Below are positions 24,655-38,309 of a stretch of 64,000 nt of DNA, in pieces. Position numbers and translations under genes: made by a program. The notes below the pieces were generated by a model. That model was given only the letters and a program-made list of their open reading frames with translations, was not told where the DNA came from and did no database searches. Each line of letters begins with the position of its first letter. The stretch's first letter is position 1. The stretch is taken from assembly GCA_003342895.1 (NCBI GenBank), contig PTFA01000277.1:863288-927287 (forward strand). The letters are read 5' to 3'. This stretch comes from Casuarius casuarius. Its lineage: Eukaryota > Chordata > Aves > Casuariiformes > Casuariidae.

Positions 24655-27600
24655 TAGGGAAGGAAAACAGGATTATCAGTGTAGTTGAGAAGGAAAGGAA
24701 AGGTGGTGTAACAGTTTTATTACTTTTTTTCTTTTTTACATAATGTGCACTTTTTTCTTGGCAATNTGAGATATATGCAAAATCTCTGTGATACTTACTC
24801 TTTGCAAATAACTGTCAGAAAGAAACAGTAGCTAATTTCTAGGAGGTTTTTAATATATAAGCTGTTATTAACTTTCTGGATGTTGGAGTCAGCATTACTT
24901 TCCAACCAAACAGATGGACTCCTTCATCACCTGAACAGTCAGGCTGCTCCACTTATCCTATCGTAAGAGTGTGCTAGCTTGATTGGTAATTGTATAAACA
25001 TAAGCATTGTAAGTGTAGGGCACTACAGGATCTTTAATTAAGCTATTCCATATTCTGTGATGAACAGAAATTCCGCTTGATTTATATCCTTTTCTTTTTC
25101 AGTGAAAGTGTATGTACAGAAAGATTTTATCATGTTTCCTATTCCATTTTTGCTTTTTTGCTGAAGTTTAAATAGTTGCGTAAGTTAATGCTCTGTACTT
25201 CAGATTGAAATGACTGAGTAGACTGTTTTAGTTTAAGCAGCAAGATAGCTGTGTACATATTTATTCCTGATGTTACTGGGTGCTTATTGCCAAATTTATC
25301 TTGGTAGCACTATGGGTTGGGGATCTTTAAACTAGTCATTAGTAAATATTTCTCTCTCTTTTAACTGTCGGTATTTTACTAACTTCATAGAAATGCCACA
25401 TTTTATTGCATCTGTTTACGTCTGATGTAGTACCTCTACATTCACACAAATGATAAGAAGAATTGAAGATTAATATATAATCTTGGTAGTGTGTCTGATC
25501 TGTTACTATCCTTTAAAGCATTATGGATAAATGGTTATTATAATCAAATAATATTTTTGCCTGATTTCATGAATTAACAGTGAGACAGACAGATACGTTC
25601 ATTCTGATTGATAAATAAAATCCCACAAATCCAGGCTTTATATCACAATCTGGCATCTTATATATATAAATTGAAATTATTCATCTATTAGAAATCAGGA
25701 TGAGAGATCTTACTATATCAAGATGTCAGAGTACTTGATCATCTGGTTTCCTTTCAGAAAACTGACAAGTAATTGTGACATTAGGGCTTAATACATGAAT
25801 GATAATGGATTATATCACATATAAAACCACAATTTTATATACAGTGCTGAGCATCTGTTTATTATAACTGAATCTTGATTTTCTAATAACTGAATGCTGG
25901 TGTATTCACATTGTAAACTGGCTGTATTTCTAACATCTCATGTTAAACTCTCCCATGTGCCCACCCTGCATAGTTGCATGTCTCCTACTTGCAAGTCACA
26001 CCTTTTCTCAATAGGTAAGTTGAGTAACACTGTAGTTTAGTGTTCAGAATAGCCTGGCTTTGAAGTGCTACTTATTGTAATGCATGTTAGACATGTAAAA
26101 GTGTTACAAAGAACATCTGTTCCTGTCAATTGATGCCACTTTTCCGTATATCAGTGATTTAAGTTGAATAGGGCATTAATTAGTATCAGATCTGCTCCAG
26201 CTGTGAAGAATTTTTCCTTTATGCACAACAGTGATGCATTTGGCTAGTATAGCAGCACTAATCCTGATTTCTACAAAGTCCGGATGAAAGGTCCTTACAC
26301 CCTGGCAAGTTTTCAGGGAAATTCATGGTATTCCTGGATCCAAATCTCAGTTTTTCTGGAGATATGCTTTCTGTGTTTCCAGGAAGGAAATGAAACAGAA
26401 GTCTGATGAATCCTACCCTTGAAGAAATATTGTGCAGTTATACCTCTTCATGGCATAATTTTGTTCCTTTGTTGCATACATGTATTTTCATTTTTCAGTC
26501 CAATGCAGACATAAAATATGACAGTTCCGGTTGCTTTGGGAACTTTAATTTCTGATTTACTTGTATTTACATTAAAGATCAGAATGTTTTATTAATGTTT
26601 ATTTCTTCCATTAAGGTTTCAAAAGGATATGTTTTGCTCTCTAAGCCTACAGTTACAGCTGGTTAGAGCAACTTTCGCCGGGACTATAGACAAATGCACG
26701 CTAAGTGAATTAGCTCTGATTATACTCACTATTGTTTCTGTCTTCTGATTGATTTCTGCATACTCATACATGAATTCTCTCAAGTTTAATGGACTTCAAA
26801 GTTGGGGAAAGGTGATTTCAAAGCAGCATGTGTGGATATTTGTGAAGAGGTCATTCTGTTGTGTGTGTGCCTCTGAACTGTGCACATACGTAGTAGTGCT
26901 GACATATTTGCATTTGCTGAACGTGTGTACATCATCTTAGCACATTTGGCTCTGCAGGTCCAGGATGTGCTGAACACAGGCAGTAGACCTGCTTCACTCA
27001 GGAAAGCTCTTTAGGGCATGTGTCATAACGCTGAAATATCCTACATGTTTCAGACTCTCTGTGCATGTGGTACACAGTGACATGATCATGGTTTTCTGTG
27101 TGGGAGCCATATGAACTACAAACATTATGGAATAAATCTAAATGTCTATTTGGCAAATTACATATATTTTAATAGTGTATTTAGAAAGTAACTTTTTATA
27201 GAGGATAGGCTATCTTTCTGATTATTTACACATACCATAAAATAGAAAAAACAGTGTAAATTGGGTACTTTAAATAGGTCTGTTGTGTGTGCTAGCTACA
27301 CTAGAATACTACAGGAAAAAAACTGAAAGGGAAACAAAGTATTTGAGGGCATGTAAATTGGAAGGTGAACTCATTCATTCTGTGCTGAAATCTGATGGAA
27401 TATGAAGAGCGTTCTAATGAGTGAGCTATATGGTTTTTAATGGTTTTTTCTTCTGACAAGGTTTAGCATAAGCATTGACCAAAACCCCTGTCATACAACC
27501 TTTTTAGCTAAATGGATCTGAAATGTTTCCTGAATTTCATCCCTGAAAATCCTGTAAGTTCTGCTGTAACAGGATACATGTTAGGGAGAGTGAAGGAACA

Positions 27601-27955
27601 TTGTCTTTTAGCACAGCCTTAAGATGAAGCTCAGCTTTTGGAATTGACATCAGTGTCTTGTCTGGAAAGATCCTGCGTGGAGAAAAGCTTGTCTAAAACT
27701 TCTTGAAAAACTCTACACAGGAAATAATTATAGATGTTTCATTCTCGAATTTAGATTCATTGGCAAATGGGAGAGGTGGTTTGAAAAGACAGGGAGCCTC
27801 TGCCAGGGCAAGGTGCTGGGCTTACAGCTGTGCCCCCACAGGCTGAGACACAGCTGGGTAAGGGGCCTTAGCAGGAAAGGGTCTTTGGGTTGCAGCAAAT
27901 CGCAAGGCATGTAAGTCAGCATTAGCATGCTGTTATGAAAAAGGCATGGCATATG
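24655..27955. other. Unannotated AT-rich sequence
   Basis: Nothing recognisable as gene, RNA or mobile element. One unresolved base at 24,766. Frames are all below 75 codons and uninformative. Confidence 0.55.
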
Positions 27956-27974
27956 AGGCAGTTGTTCAGTGCCA

Positions 27975-28350
27975 AGGTCCGTTTACTAATTCTTTCACTC
28001 TGTTCCACGCTGGTGAGGCATTGGCTGGAGTGATATGTCCAATATTGAGCAGCGTGGCTCAAGAAATATATGGAATAATCAGAGACCATCCAGAGGAGAG
28101 TATCAGGAGAGATCAGGGTCTAAAAATCATGACTTAGGGGAATTATTTGGAGTTTTTTAGTTAAGAGAAGATGAAGCAAGATATGATAACACTCTTCAGA
28201 TATACAGTGAGTAGAACAAGAAGCAAGTCTTAAATAGCAGCAAGAATTAAACTTCACATGATAGGAATAATTAAGTACTGTAATAGAGAGGTTGCACTGG
28301 CAGTGAAATCACCTGGTCAAGGAGTGAGATTATAAAGGAGCAGATGCTAA
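27975..28350 (+). mobile_element. CR1-clade LINE fragment, 3' part of ORF2
   Basis: The plus strand follows the region just after the RT domain of CR1. It has 'gctggtgaggcattggctgg' at about 28,010, then 'tgatatgtccaatattgag'. 'gaccatccagaggagagta' follows near 28,084, and 'ttagttaagagaagatga' near 28,157. Near 28,210 is 'gaacaagaagcaagtctta', matching the segment that normally reads like 'gacaaggggcaatggg'. Near 28,310 'cacctggtcaaggagtgag' corresponds to the 'aggctgcccagggaagt' segment. The copy is heavily diverged, lacks the terminal repeats and has stops throughout. Confidence 0.75.
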
Positions 28351-28359
28351 GCCATTTTT

Positions 28360-30075
28360 AACAAATGGAGAGCAAGTAGGGGGGTGTTTTTGCTCTCCTC
28401 TACACAGACCCTCCCCCCAATGATTTCTGACTTTGAGAAAACCTGTATTCAGGATTCTTTGCAAAGTCTCTGTTAGTGTTAATTACACCAATGATATTCT
28501 TCTTTAAGAGTTAAATAGGAAAATCACACCTTAATCAAAATTATTGGGAAATATGTGTCTGAATATTCAGGACTGAATTCTGGGCACAAATACTTAGCTC
28601 TGTCATAAGGAGATATTGGATAGGCTGTAGTCTGGGAATGTACTTAGAGATCCAGAGACTGAAGGGTAGTACCAACTGCAGGCTTTTAAAACTTTGGGAA
28701 TTCTGCATTTGCATCTCATAGCAGCACCCTCATGGGTGGCCCATAAGATTGAGGAGTATTTCTTTCTGTGTTGATTGTTAGTGGCTCATTTGTAATCCAA
28801 AAAAAAAAAAATTTCCTCTTGAAGAGATGCACTCTAAGGAAAAGAGATTATTTCTATTATTTCTTGAACTGGTTTTGTTGAGGTGATTTTTTGCTCAGAA
28901 TAGATGCTTGCCATTTCTGTCTGTTTCCTGTGGCAGTTCTTATGGGACTTGTATTTTCTACTGCCCTAAAAAAAGAGACTTTGGCGAAAGTGATAGCAGT
29001 AATTGGGAGAGCCTGTACGATGGAGAGCACAGAGGGCCTTCATGCTTAAATAGCAAAAGATTTGGGAAGGATGGAATATTTTTTCCCCTCATCAAGCCAC
29101 GTAGAATGGTATCTGCCATAGCTTGTTGCTGGGAGAGTGAGATAATGGATTTCATTCTTCTCTCATTTAAAACATTGCAAATCAGGGCCAACTCGATTCA
29201 GTTTAAGCTAATAAAACAGTGGCTGTAAAAGGAAAACTGGAGTTACTCTGATAAATTTTATTGGAGTTTAATAAATACTCCACACTTGTGAAAACAACTC
29301 TTGAAAAATATATATTCTATGCTACTCAGAAGTTTTTCTATGGAAACAGGCATCTGTTTTACTAATACTGTTTTCAGAAACCATAACCCTGGCTATGTGT
29401 TCTGGCCTGGCCATGTTTTCCTATTGCACATGGCAATAAATGGTATATGATGCAACACTATAGTAAAATGAGTGCAGAAACAGCATGGAGTTGGCATAGG
29501 CTGCTTACTTAAGGACAAAGTCAGAAAGGATTCAAGAGCTGTCACTGTTGGATTTGGTCATAAAGAAAATCATACAATTGCCAGAGTTAAGCAGTGGAGG
29601 ATATCTGTAGTTGCCTTCTATTTTGTATACTGTTTGTTCAGAGGACGGGTCCATATATTTGCTGAAAATCAGCTTGGAGTTCAGGAGCTGCTAAATGGCC
29701 TCCAGATTTGTCTTCATCTTTCCACAACAGTTTTGTGCCAGCTTCTAGAGGGCAAAGCTTTTGGCAAAGTGTGCTAATTAGTAAAGTTTTATTGGGAAAG
29801 ATTTATTGGTATTTTGTGATCCACATCATTAAAGAAAGCAGATGCACAGTTTTGGCCTCACCGGTGTGGCTAAATAGCATAATGGGGTGCAGGTGAGTCG
29901 GTGTGTAGGTAGAGCCTACACACAGTATAGTTGTCTTGAGCGGCCTCTTTGAGCACACGGAGGTGTGAAGTTTCCATCCATGTATGGGCAACATTTCTAA
30001 CTGAACAGTGAGTAATGCTGGTGCGATGCCCTGTGGGGTGCTTAAAAGCTGCNGTACGAGGAAGGAGCTTGCTCT
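28360..30075. other. Unannotated sequence between two CR1 fragments
   Basis: Contains an A13 run at 28,799-28,811 and one unresolved base at 30,053. A 106-codon frame at 28,908-29,228 and a 101-codon frame at 29,472-29,777 have no recognisable domain. No supportable gene. Confidence 0.5.
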
Positions 30076-30079
30076 CCTG

Positions 30080-30295
30080 GTCTGAGACAGGACAAGAAGC
30101 AACAGGCTTCATCTGTGAAATGGAAGATGCAGGTTAGAAATAGTAACGATGGCAAAATAATGGAGCGGTTTGCCCAGGGAAGGTCTGGGAGGTCTCACGG
30201 GAGGTCTTTTAGAGCAGTATCTGCTAGTTACGTGGGAACAGTTGACTCTGTGCTGGGCAGAGAGATGGACTAGGTGACTTTCTTTTTTACAACTG
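30080..30295 (+). mobile_element. CR1-clade LINE fragment, near 3' end
   Basis: The block 'gacaggacaagaagcaacag' at 30,086 is diagnostic of the CR1 region after the RT. It is followed by 'gaagatgcaggttagaaat', then 'ggagcggtttgcccagggaa' near 30,162. The 'gatggactaggtgactttc' tail near 30,265 corresponds to the usual 'ggactagatgacctt' ending. The terminal ATTCTATG units are missing or decayed. Divergence is high, so it is an old copy. Confidence 0.82.
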
Positions 30296-30299
30296 AGCA

Positions 30300-31935
30300 A
30301 TATGCTACTGTAAAAGGATATTTTTGTCACCGGGCCACTGCCTACACTAGAAACAGTATTTCATAATACAGTTACAAATATGTCAAAAGACAATACAGTA
30401 AATATTTTGTTTGACATTTATCTCGCATTGGAACAGCTGTTTTCCATTGCACTCAACTTGTGTGCTACAGTATCCATGCAACATCAGTATCAACAGAGTT
30501 TGCTTTGTGGCTCTTGTACTCTGGTATTGACTGCAGTACTGCATCTGCTTTTAGACATAGCTAATCTGTTGGAGGCTGGTTTTTGTTGCAGGTAGTTTTC
30601 TCCCAAGATTGGCTGCCCACGCATCTCTAGCATGTAACAAGCACTAATAATCTATTTTATTTCTAAAGAATGTGATTTTTCTCTAGGAGATCTCAGTGAG
30701 AACTAAACTGACTATAACAGAAAACTTACAAGGTTCATATTCTTTTTTTTTCATATGAAATCACCATGACAATGATGGAATTATTTCAAATGTTAAAATC
30801 ATCTTCGCTAGGGCATAGACTACAGAAAGCTTTGTGAATAAATACTTTGCTAACTTTGGTCTCTAACTTTCCTAGAGAAGCAGATCACGTCTGACAAGGG
30901 AAATAGGATTCCACAGGAGGTTGTATGAAATTATGAGATGATATTAATGGAAATATATTTTCTTGGGGGGAGGAGAGAGAGCAATTTCTCAATAATTGAC
31001 TTACAGATAAAATTGAATTTGAAGGGTCCAGCAAGCTTGTTTGAAGTTCAAAGAAGCTTGTGCATAAATTTGGTCTGCCTGGAGTTACTGCATCTTAACA
31101 CATATAGCTTGATCAAAAGAAAAGTCGAAATAGAATAGTTCAGAAATCCAGACTGATTAAGTCGATCTTTCTTGCCCAGTGATGGAATTTAGAAAAATAT
31201 CATTTGGTCTTCTCTTAAAATATTGTAGTCTTGGATCAAAGGATTTCTCTTCCAACCATTCTAAACTAATAACACAATGAAAAAAATGAATTTCTGTAGA
31301 GAAAAGATTTTCTTTGTAATCTATTCAAGTTAGTGGTTAGTTCTTGGGGGCTGCTGTATGGAAATAGATGATGCAAGAAAGCTAAAAGTCAGTTAAAGTA
31401 TTACTTACCTTTCAATAGCTTGAATTTGCCTTTATGACAAACTTGGAAATAGAAATAGTCAAACGCAGCGTAATCTGTAGAAGTGCACTTATTTTGTATT
31501 GTGATTTAATGCTTTGGTTTTGTGATATGCAAGGGCTGTTACTTGATAAACTGCTGAATGATTCTGCTAGCAGTGCTCTAAAGCAGGGAAAAGTTAGTAG
31601 CAATACAGAATATCTGTGGAATGAGATTGAGATACCAAGAACACACAGGATATGAGTTCTTCAGGAGATTTGCAGTTCAATTAGCAGGTATGTTTTAATA
31701 TTTCTTTACTAGTTAGCCTGAAAATGTTGTTAGAGACAAATGCCCAGTTGCCATTCTTAGCACTTCTAGCTCCTGGAAGTCTGAATTTAAGGAAGTGGGA
31801 ATTGAAAATATAATTTATGGAGTGAGATGGGGCACAGTTGGATGCAAATGGTTGGGGACAGAAACAGTGATGGGANTGAGGCCTTTAGCAAATAATGCTC
31901 TCTAAAATATTAGTGATGATCATAATTTTCCAGTC
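30300..31935. other. Unannotated sequence
   Basis: No gene or mobile element recognised. Unresolved base at 31,876. Short frames only. Confidence 0.5.
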
Positions 31936-31941
31936 ATTTTA

Positions 31942-31991
31942 AGCTAATTGGATATAGGTACAAAATAGCTAATAGGATATAGGTACAAAAA
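31942..31991. repeat. 25-bp tandem duplication
   Basis: Two adjacent 25-base units start AGCTAATTGGATATAGG and AGCTAATAGGATATAGG and both continue TACAAAA. They differ at only about two positions. The small divergence suggests a fairly recent local duplication. Confidence 0.92.
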
Positions 31992-32439
31992 TAATCCAGC
32001 ATATAGTAGAAATACAAACAAAATTATAAAATGTCCTATTTCATGAATTTTGATCTGATAGACGTGAGGCCCTTTTGACACCTGACTGGCTGAAATAGGT
32101 CTCTGCACAGGCCTGCTAATCTGCCAGTGTGAAACTAATTGCAGTATTGGAACCTGCCATATTTTATAAATATCATAGTTTTACTTTCTCTTGTGGTCAT
32201 ATTCTTGTCACTTCAGTATCTTATAAATACCCTTTGACAGCATGTAAAATAAGCCAAGTAAAATATATTTCTGTGAAGCAGTTTTAGTATTATGAGAAAT
32301 TTCTCCTTCTTTCCCAGCAATTTTTTCTGTAATTCCAGAACACTGTAAGAGCCAACCAGGAAACGGACTTTTATGGAACGTAGGGAGCATTGTAGCTCAT
32401 TTTAAGTGTGCGTCTAATATTCCTGCGTGCCTAGTAAGT

Positions 32440-32790
32440 TAAAATCTGGCCTCTGCTTGAGGTGGCACAAGTCTTTAATTCTATTAGGCTGTTAAAAAAA
32501 TATATAAGTCTGTTCAGTCACTGACAGCAATTTTTTTATTGTTCAGTGATTTGGGATTATAAGAGTTATGGGGAAAGGTGACCTTGATGCAGGTTTAAGT
32601 GCAGCACTTCTTGACACAGTGGAGTAGAGCAGCAGCACTGGTGTTAACCTAATTATGTTGTTAAATGCACTAGGGGTGAATTACTTAAATTAAACAAATG
32701 ACATTCTTATTTCATAAACTGCATTTAATCTCACGCATGGCTGTGTTTATGATAGAGTTACAGCAATACAGTAAATTAAATATGAATGAA
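32440..32790. other. Candidate conserved non-coding element
   Basis: The block contains an imperfect inverted repeat (TCACTGACAGCAA at about 32,517, then TTGTTCAGTGA). It also has a TTGACACAGTGG word, several TAAATTAA-type homeodomain-like cores and 'ctgcatttaatctcacgcat'. It has no open frame of note and no repeat identity. The call rests only on its mixed-motif, non-repetitive look, which resembles vertebrate developmental enhancers. Confidence 0.25.
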
Positions 32791-32799
32791 AGGGTAGCC

Positions 32800-35700
32800 A
32801 GTGTCTTCATAAGCAGATGTTTTATATTTGAACTAAAATAGAGATAGGATATGTGATGCAAGTCATTCAGGACAAAAAGGTTGAAGTCTCATGTAGTTAT
32901 TGAAAAAGGTAAATTTGCATTTTTTGTAGTTTATATTTGCTTTGTAATTGAGTCTGAATCATCCAGAAAGAAATTAGGCTGGGTTTTATATCATGCAGTA
33001 AAACTGTACTATACAGAATTTTGTAATGGAATTTTGCGAAGAAATAAACACAGGTGATAATCTAATCAAGGCTTCTAATACTCATTTAGGATCTGTCTTA
33101 ATATTTTTTGCCCATCGTAGGAGTTCAGTTTTTCACTGATATTAATTAGAAAGCCTACATGACTTACGAAAAAGTTATAACTGTATAAAAGAAATCACTA
33201 GGTGTTAGCACATAATTTTTTAATGTATACTGTATTTACTGAAATTTTACCAGAACCTTTTCTCAACAATTTTGGCTAGGTCTGGGAAGAGCTAAAAAAC
33301 TGAAATAAAATAAAAAAGTTGCAAGTTACATTAGTATCTTTGCTATTCCTCCAATTTTTTTTAGCATTTCAGTGAAAACAGTTTGGTACATTTGACCCAC
33401 ATTTGTCAAATAGCTTAAGGAAATCATGATTGCCTTTTGTGGTGAATAAACTATTTGCAAAGAAAAATCAGGCAGCTGTGTTCATTAGTAATCCTGGGGC
33501 AGAAATGTGCTGTTATAATATTGTGAAATCCCTATGTGCCCATTCACATATGGGTAGAATTCGTAATTCTATAGTCTATCTAATGATCGCGTTCCATTTT
33601 GCAGTGACAGCTTTCATTAAGACTACATTTATTCAGAGAAAAGCTAACCTAATAATAGAGTAGCCTCCAGGTAAGGGATTTGTTGTCATCCTCTTTTTAA
33701 TATTTTACTTATTCTGAAAATGGTATCATTTAGGCATAACGAAAAGTTTTCTTTTTATATTGTGTAACATTTTTTCAGTTGTTTAATATGTATTACCTGG
33801 AGAATATCCAGGATATGTATTTGATTGGAAACCACATTTTTTTTCCAGATACTGAGGTAGCTTTGAAACGACTTTATAAAAAAATAGTAAGGGTTAGTTA
33901 AGCGTTCAGTCAAAGCTATAGCCACAGATTTCATCTAAAAGTTAGAGGCAACTGTATAACTTCAGCTTTTGCACAGTATTTTTACAGTTTTATTTAGATT
34001 TGTGTCAATGTTAAAATGAAGGTTTACATGGGGTGGGCAGGTGCCTTTAGGTTATTAAAAACTTAAAAACACTATAGAGAAAATTTGCTTTTATTCTAAG
34101 AGTTGCTACTTAGCTTCATTTTTACACTGTATGTCCCATCCAACATGGTATATATTTAACAAAGCTGCGACTACTTTTTAATACCTCTAGATGTTGAAAT
34201 AGTATCCAGTCAGGGAACTAAGACCCATATAAAAAAAAGCGGTGCTGTCTGGAGTTTCACATTAAAAAGAGGGGACATCTGACTACACCAGAGGTCCAGC
34301 AAATCTTCAGCAAAATGGAGAGAATTGAATTGAATCCCACACTTTGGAAACAGTTCTCTCTCTCTTTCTTCCCTGAGGCTCTGAGTGCGGGGTGTCTCTG
34401 TGGGCGCTGTTCGTCCTCCTGCTAGGAGCCAGGGTTGCGCAGGGTCTAAGCTGTGCCAGGATGAAGTGGGGTTTCTTTCCCCTGCTTGCATTTGGTGTGC
34501 TGGTTGCTCAGAGGAAGAATTTGCCTCTTTTTTCTGCTCTGTTTTAAGTTCAGACCCAGGAAAGTAATCTCTCTTTGCCTATTTTAGCCTATTAAGAATT
34601 TTGGGTCAAAATTCAAAGATCTCAAATCTGACCTGTTATCAGTATTTGCACATAGAGTGCCATATGAGGCAGAAGCACTTTCAGTGTAGGACATTTAGAG
34701 GCAAGCGTACCTGCCGTGATCAAATATGTGTGTACATAATATAATCAATATAGCATAGCATAGCAAGAGAGGTCCTTTGGATTGCTGAGATCTTCTCTTT
34801 TATTCTGAAGAATCTTATTTTTTCCCTCGGCTAGTAAAGCCATTATTTTTGTCACACATTTTTTTCATAAAAATGGAGCTGTAAGGCAATTGCTAATAAA
34901 TTTGTGTTATGTAATGAGCATGTTCACACGCAAGCACTGAGCATTATGACTTATGCATTTCTCTTTTATGAAGTGGGCAAGAGTCAAGAGTTTAAAGTCC
35001 AACACAAAATTAAAGCAATGTCAAATTTGAAAAAAATCATTTAGAAAAAATAGTTGCTTTCAAATAATCACCAAATATGCTTTTAGGAGGGAAGTTGGGT
35101 ATGCCTTTTAAGGAGAAGGCAAGTTTGAAAGATGTTAGCAATGTGATTTATCACACATTCCTGGATAATACGTCATTCCAAAATCCTATTTATCTAGTCT
35201 GCTGCTGCTGGCAATTAATCTCGAACAAGGACATGAAGCCTACTGAAAAAGGTGAAATGACAAAATAGAAAGTTGTCCATACCTGCTATAGGATCTTCTC
35301 AATAAGCTTTATAGTCTGAAGTATCAACCAAATAGAGATCAGGAGGAAATTTCTCCTCTGCCCACTTTCTCCATTTATATAAACCTGTTCAGCACTGAAG
35401 AAACAACTTGGTGGTATAGTGTTTTTTTTAAATTCACAACTGTGGCAAAGTTTACTGTATATTCCTATCGCCAGAAAATGAAATTAGGCATTGCATAGCT
35501 AAGAATAAGGTAAATACTGGCTAGAAGAGCTTTGTATTAGGTAGTGGCATTAAAGCAGGTAAATCTGGTTGCTACTTAATAGAGTTATCTCCCCCAAACA
35601 CCTTTTTTTTTTCCTGAGAGAGGTACTTGCAAAAAAGGATTCATGTTTATAGTCCAAATGTTGGAGGAATCTGTCTCCTAAAATTCTGCTTTCAGGATAT

Positions 35701-36100
35701 TTGATTTTTGATTTATTTAAGATTAGAAATAGATTTGAACTGCAAAATTTGCATCCAGATCTGATTTTCATATGCGTCACATTTCTGGGAGATATGGCAT
35801 GTAATGTTTGTTTTAAAAAGCGTTGTTAAAGCGTTTTAAAAGCAGTGCTTAGGATCTACAGGTGAGCTCAGAATTCACATGCCAGCAAAATATACACCTT
35901 TTTGGGTTGTGCCTATTTTTAATCATGATGGATGCAAAATTTGTTTGTTAGGGAGGTCTCTCACAGCAGTTGCATACCAAGTATGCTCGTTACCTTTTCC
36001 TCCTTCTCATACCTCATCTCCTTTGAAAGTTGCTATTTTTCATTTTGTGACACTGGTGAATAAGTACTGCTGAGTCAATGCTTGATTAGTTTCCAGCCAG
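32800..36100. other. Unannotated sequence
   Basis: No gene recognised. A modest GC rise occurs at about 34,375-34,500, where two overlapping frames (93 codons on the minus strand at 34,210-34,491, and 60 on the plus) are open but match nothing known. Confidence 0.5.
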
Positions 36101-36109
36101 TCCTGTGTG

Positions 36110-36340
36110 AGTAATTTATTTAGATGCCAAACAATCAAATTAAATTCTCAGAGTATTATGGCCTTAATAGAACTGCAATGAAATTGCGCTGTTGTGCCAT
36201 GCCCAAAGACTCCCATGGCCAGCGCCCGTTGTCAAGGCTCCTCCTTAGGCTGGTGTGACATCATTCTGCCACAGGACAGCTGGCTCTGTTGATTTTCATT
36301 GCCTTTTGTAAAGGTTTCATATTCTAAGGGTATCACCAGT
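36110..36340. other. Candidate conserved non-coding element
   Basis: Unique, non-repetitive sequence with clustered factor-like words: AATCAAATTAAATT near 36,133, TGACATCA (CRE/AP-1-like) at 36,256-36,263, and a CAGCTG E-box at 36,277-36,282. No coding frame. This is inference from appearance, and conservation was not tested. Confidence 0.25.
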
Positions 36341-36344
36341 GACT

Positions 36345-38235
36345 CCCATTAATATCAGCCTGAAACTATTTTGGGGAGAAACACTGCATAAAATTGGGAT
36401 GGTAAAAGATGGGATTTTCTGTCAAGAAAAAGTTTTCTGTTACTGCAGCAGTAATGTTTTGCAAGGTAAATTACCAACAAAATAATTTCTTTTGTTAAGA
36501 TTTTAGAAATACCAGCCTGGTTTTATGTATCTTTGTTATCTAACCAATGCATTGTCTGATTTGATGTGATATGGAACAGAACAGCATTCCTTAATTCACC
36601 ACTTGAAAATTTTNGAAATTATGATTAGATGGTGTTTGTGTACCTTCTATGATGTTAAGGTACAATCCTTTAATGCATTTGATTCAACTGTCCCTGGCAT
36701 CAAATTTTATCTGAAATATTAATGTAGCCTGATTTCATAGTACTTTATACTTGTAACATCTGCTGTGGAAAAGACAAAAGAATTGAAAATATGCATAATG
36801 TCTGTATAAAATGGCCTAGTATGCACATGACAGTTTGAAAGTTTAGTCCTACTTCACAGGCAGAGTGACTTCTGCATATCAGGACTTGTAACTCTGGGAA
36901 AATGGAACCTCATTTCTCCTTCTACTCTTTAATCCTGTTTTAGGTTCCCCTTTGCTTCAGAGAAATTTTACAATATGGTGCCAATTTTTTTTTTTAATCT
37001 TTTTTTGCCTAATGAAAGCTACATCTAGTTATTGACTTCACTCAACTTCCCCTGTTGCTCAGAGAGCAGTCAGGGCTGAGGATCTAGGTTTCAGGCCAGC
37101 ACTGCCTTTTTTGTAGAAGCTTTTAGGGAAAACATTAGCTGCATACAGAATAGCGAGTAGAGTGCAATAGAGGCAAATACATACAGTTGGTGAGGGGAGC
37201 CAGCACCTGCACTGTGAGTATTTTCCTTCAGACCATATCTGGTCTTGCGGAGGGAACACTCGTAAGCAGTCGGAGGCTTCCTGAGGCACGTCCTCTGATT
37301 TAGTTTTGTGCAAAAGGAGTACGGTTTGTTTGTTGTGAGACCACTATGCAATGCCAACCAAAATGCGGTAAGTGGGGATTATTGTGAGATTTGCTTCTGG
37401 AGTTCTTGCCTGGTTGATCTAAAATCCTGGTGCAGGCGCACTGACAGGTGTGTACGTTCAGACAGGTATGGTTTAAGCTGTGGAGGTAGTCAGGCATGCT
37501 AAATTTTTTCTCAAAGCAGCAGCCCACAGCTACAATTAAATGGATGACAACCTCTCAGTAGTTATAGGGTCAACGCAGATAAACAGTAGGAAAAACTACA
37601 AATGATCCAAAATAGGAGTATTTCTGGTAACGGGTAAGCTTCAGGGTTCCATGTCTCCCAGGCTGTCATTGTTCGTGTCAGATGGGAGCACCTTGGCTTT
37701 CTTAAATGTTTTCTGTGATCTGTCTGAAAGCTACAAAACTATTTGTAAACAAAAGAGATCAAAGCTCACTGAGTTCAGAAGAGTCTTCAATTCCCCTGCT
37801 TTCAGGCTTCTACATTATCCAAAAATTTTCTTGGAGAAGTGTTGTAGCATTAAAGGGTATGATATTTGGCATCTACATTGCCTCGGGAATATTTTTAATA
37901 ATTAAGGATTGTTACTCATCTTCTAAAATCCCTGAGAATAAGAATACATTTTATACTAAGATAATTTCTGGAACTGTGAAGTCAAGAAAGCAGCTAGGGC
38001 ACACTTTGCATGCAGTATATTTATTTAAGGGCTTTGGTAAATTGGTAAATGTATAGAATACTGCCATAAAAGTCTGTTCTGACTCTTCTCTTGTTTTTCA
38101 TAATCAAGGATTCACTATAGAAACCATAACTGTGACCTTAAGCATTCTGTGACCAAAAGGGAATGCATAACTAATGTGTGTCAAAAGGTAGCGTCTCATT
38201 GGAGGACAAGATTGCTAGACTCTCTAGTAGCTCTG
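36345..38235. other. Unannotated sequence
   Basis: One unresolved base at 36,614. Overlapping frames of 84-116 codons at about 37,060-38,056 give no recognised product. Confidence 0.5.
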
Positions 38236-38240
38236 CTCTT

Positions 38241-38260
38241 TTATTATTATTATTATTATT
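38241..38260. repeat. TTA trinucleotide microsatellite
   Basis: About six TTA units follow a CTCTT lead and run into a short T tract. Confidence 0.93.
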
Positions 38261-38295
38261 TTTTCTGATGGAAGGGGATCTGTTACTGTTAGAGT

Positions 38296-38309
38296 AAAAA
38301 AAAAAAAAA
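38296..38309. repeat. Poly-A run, A14
   Basis: Fourteen uninterrupted A residues, 36 bases after the TTA array. This may be a simple repeat or a remnant of a retroposon tail. No retroposon body is recognised to the left. Confidence 0.9.

Noticed and set aside
37706..38056. 116-codon plus-strand frame
   Set aside because: Hydrophobic and lysine-rich patches only, no recognised domain, and no exon signals worth reporting. Consistent with chance in AT-rich DNA.
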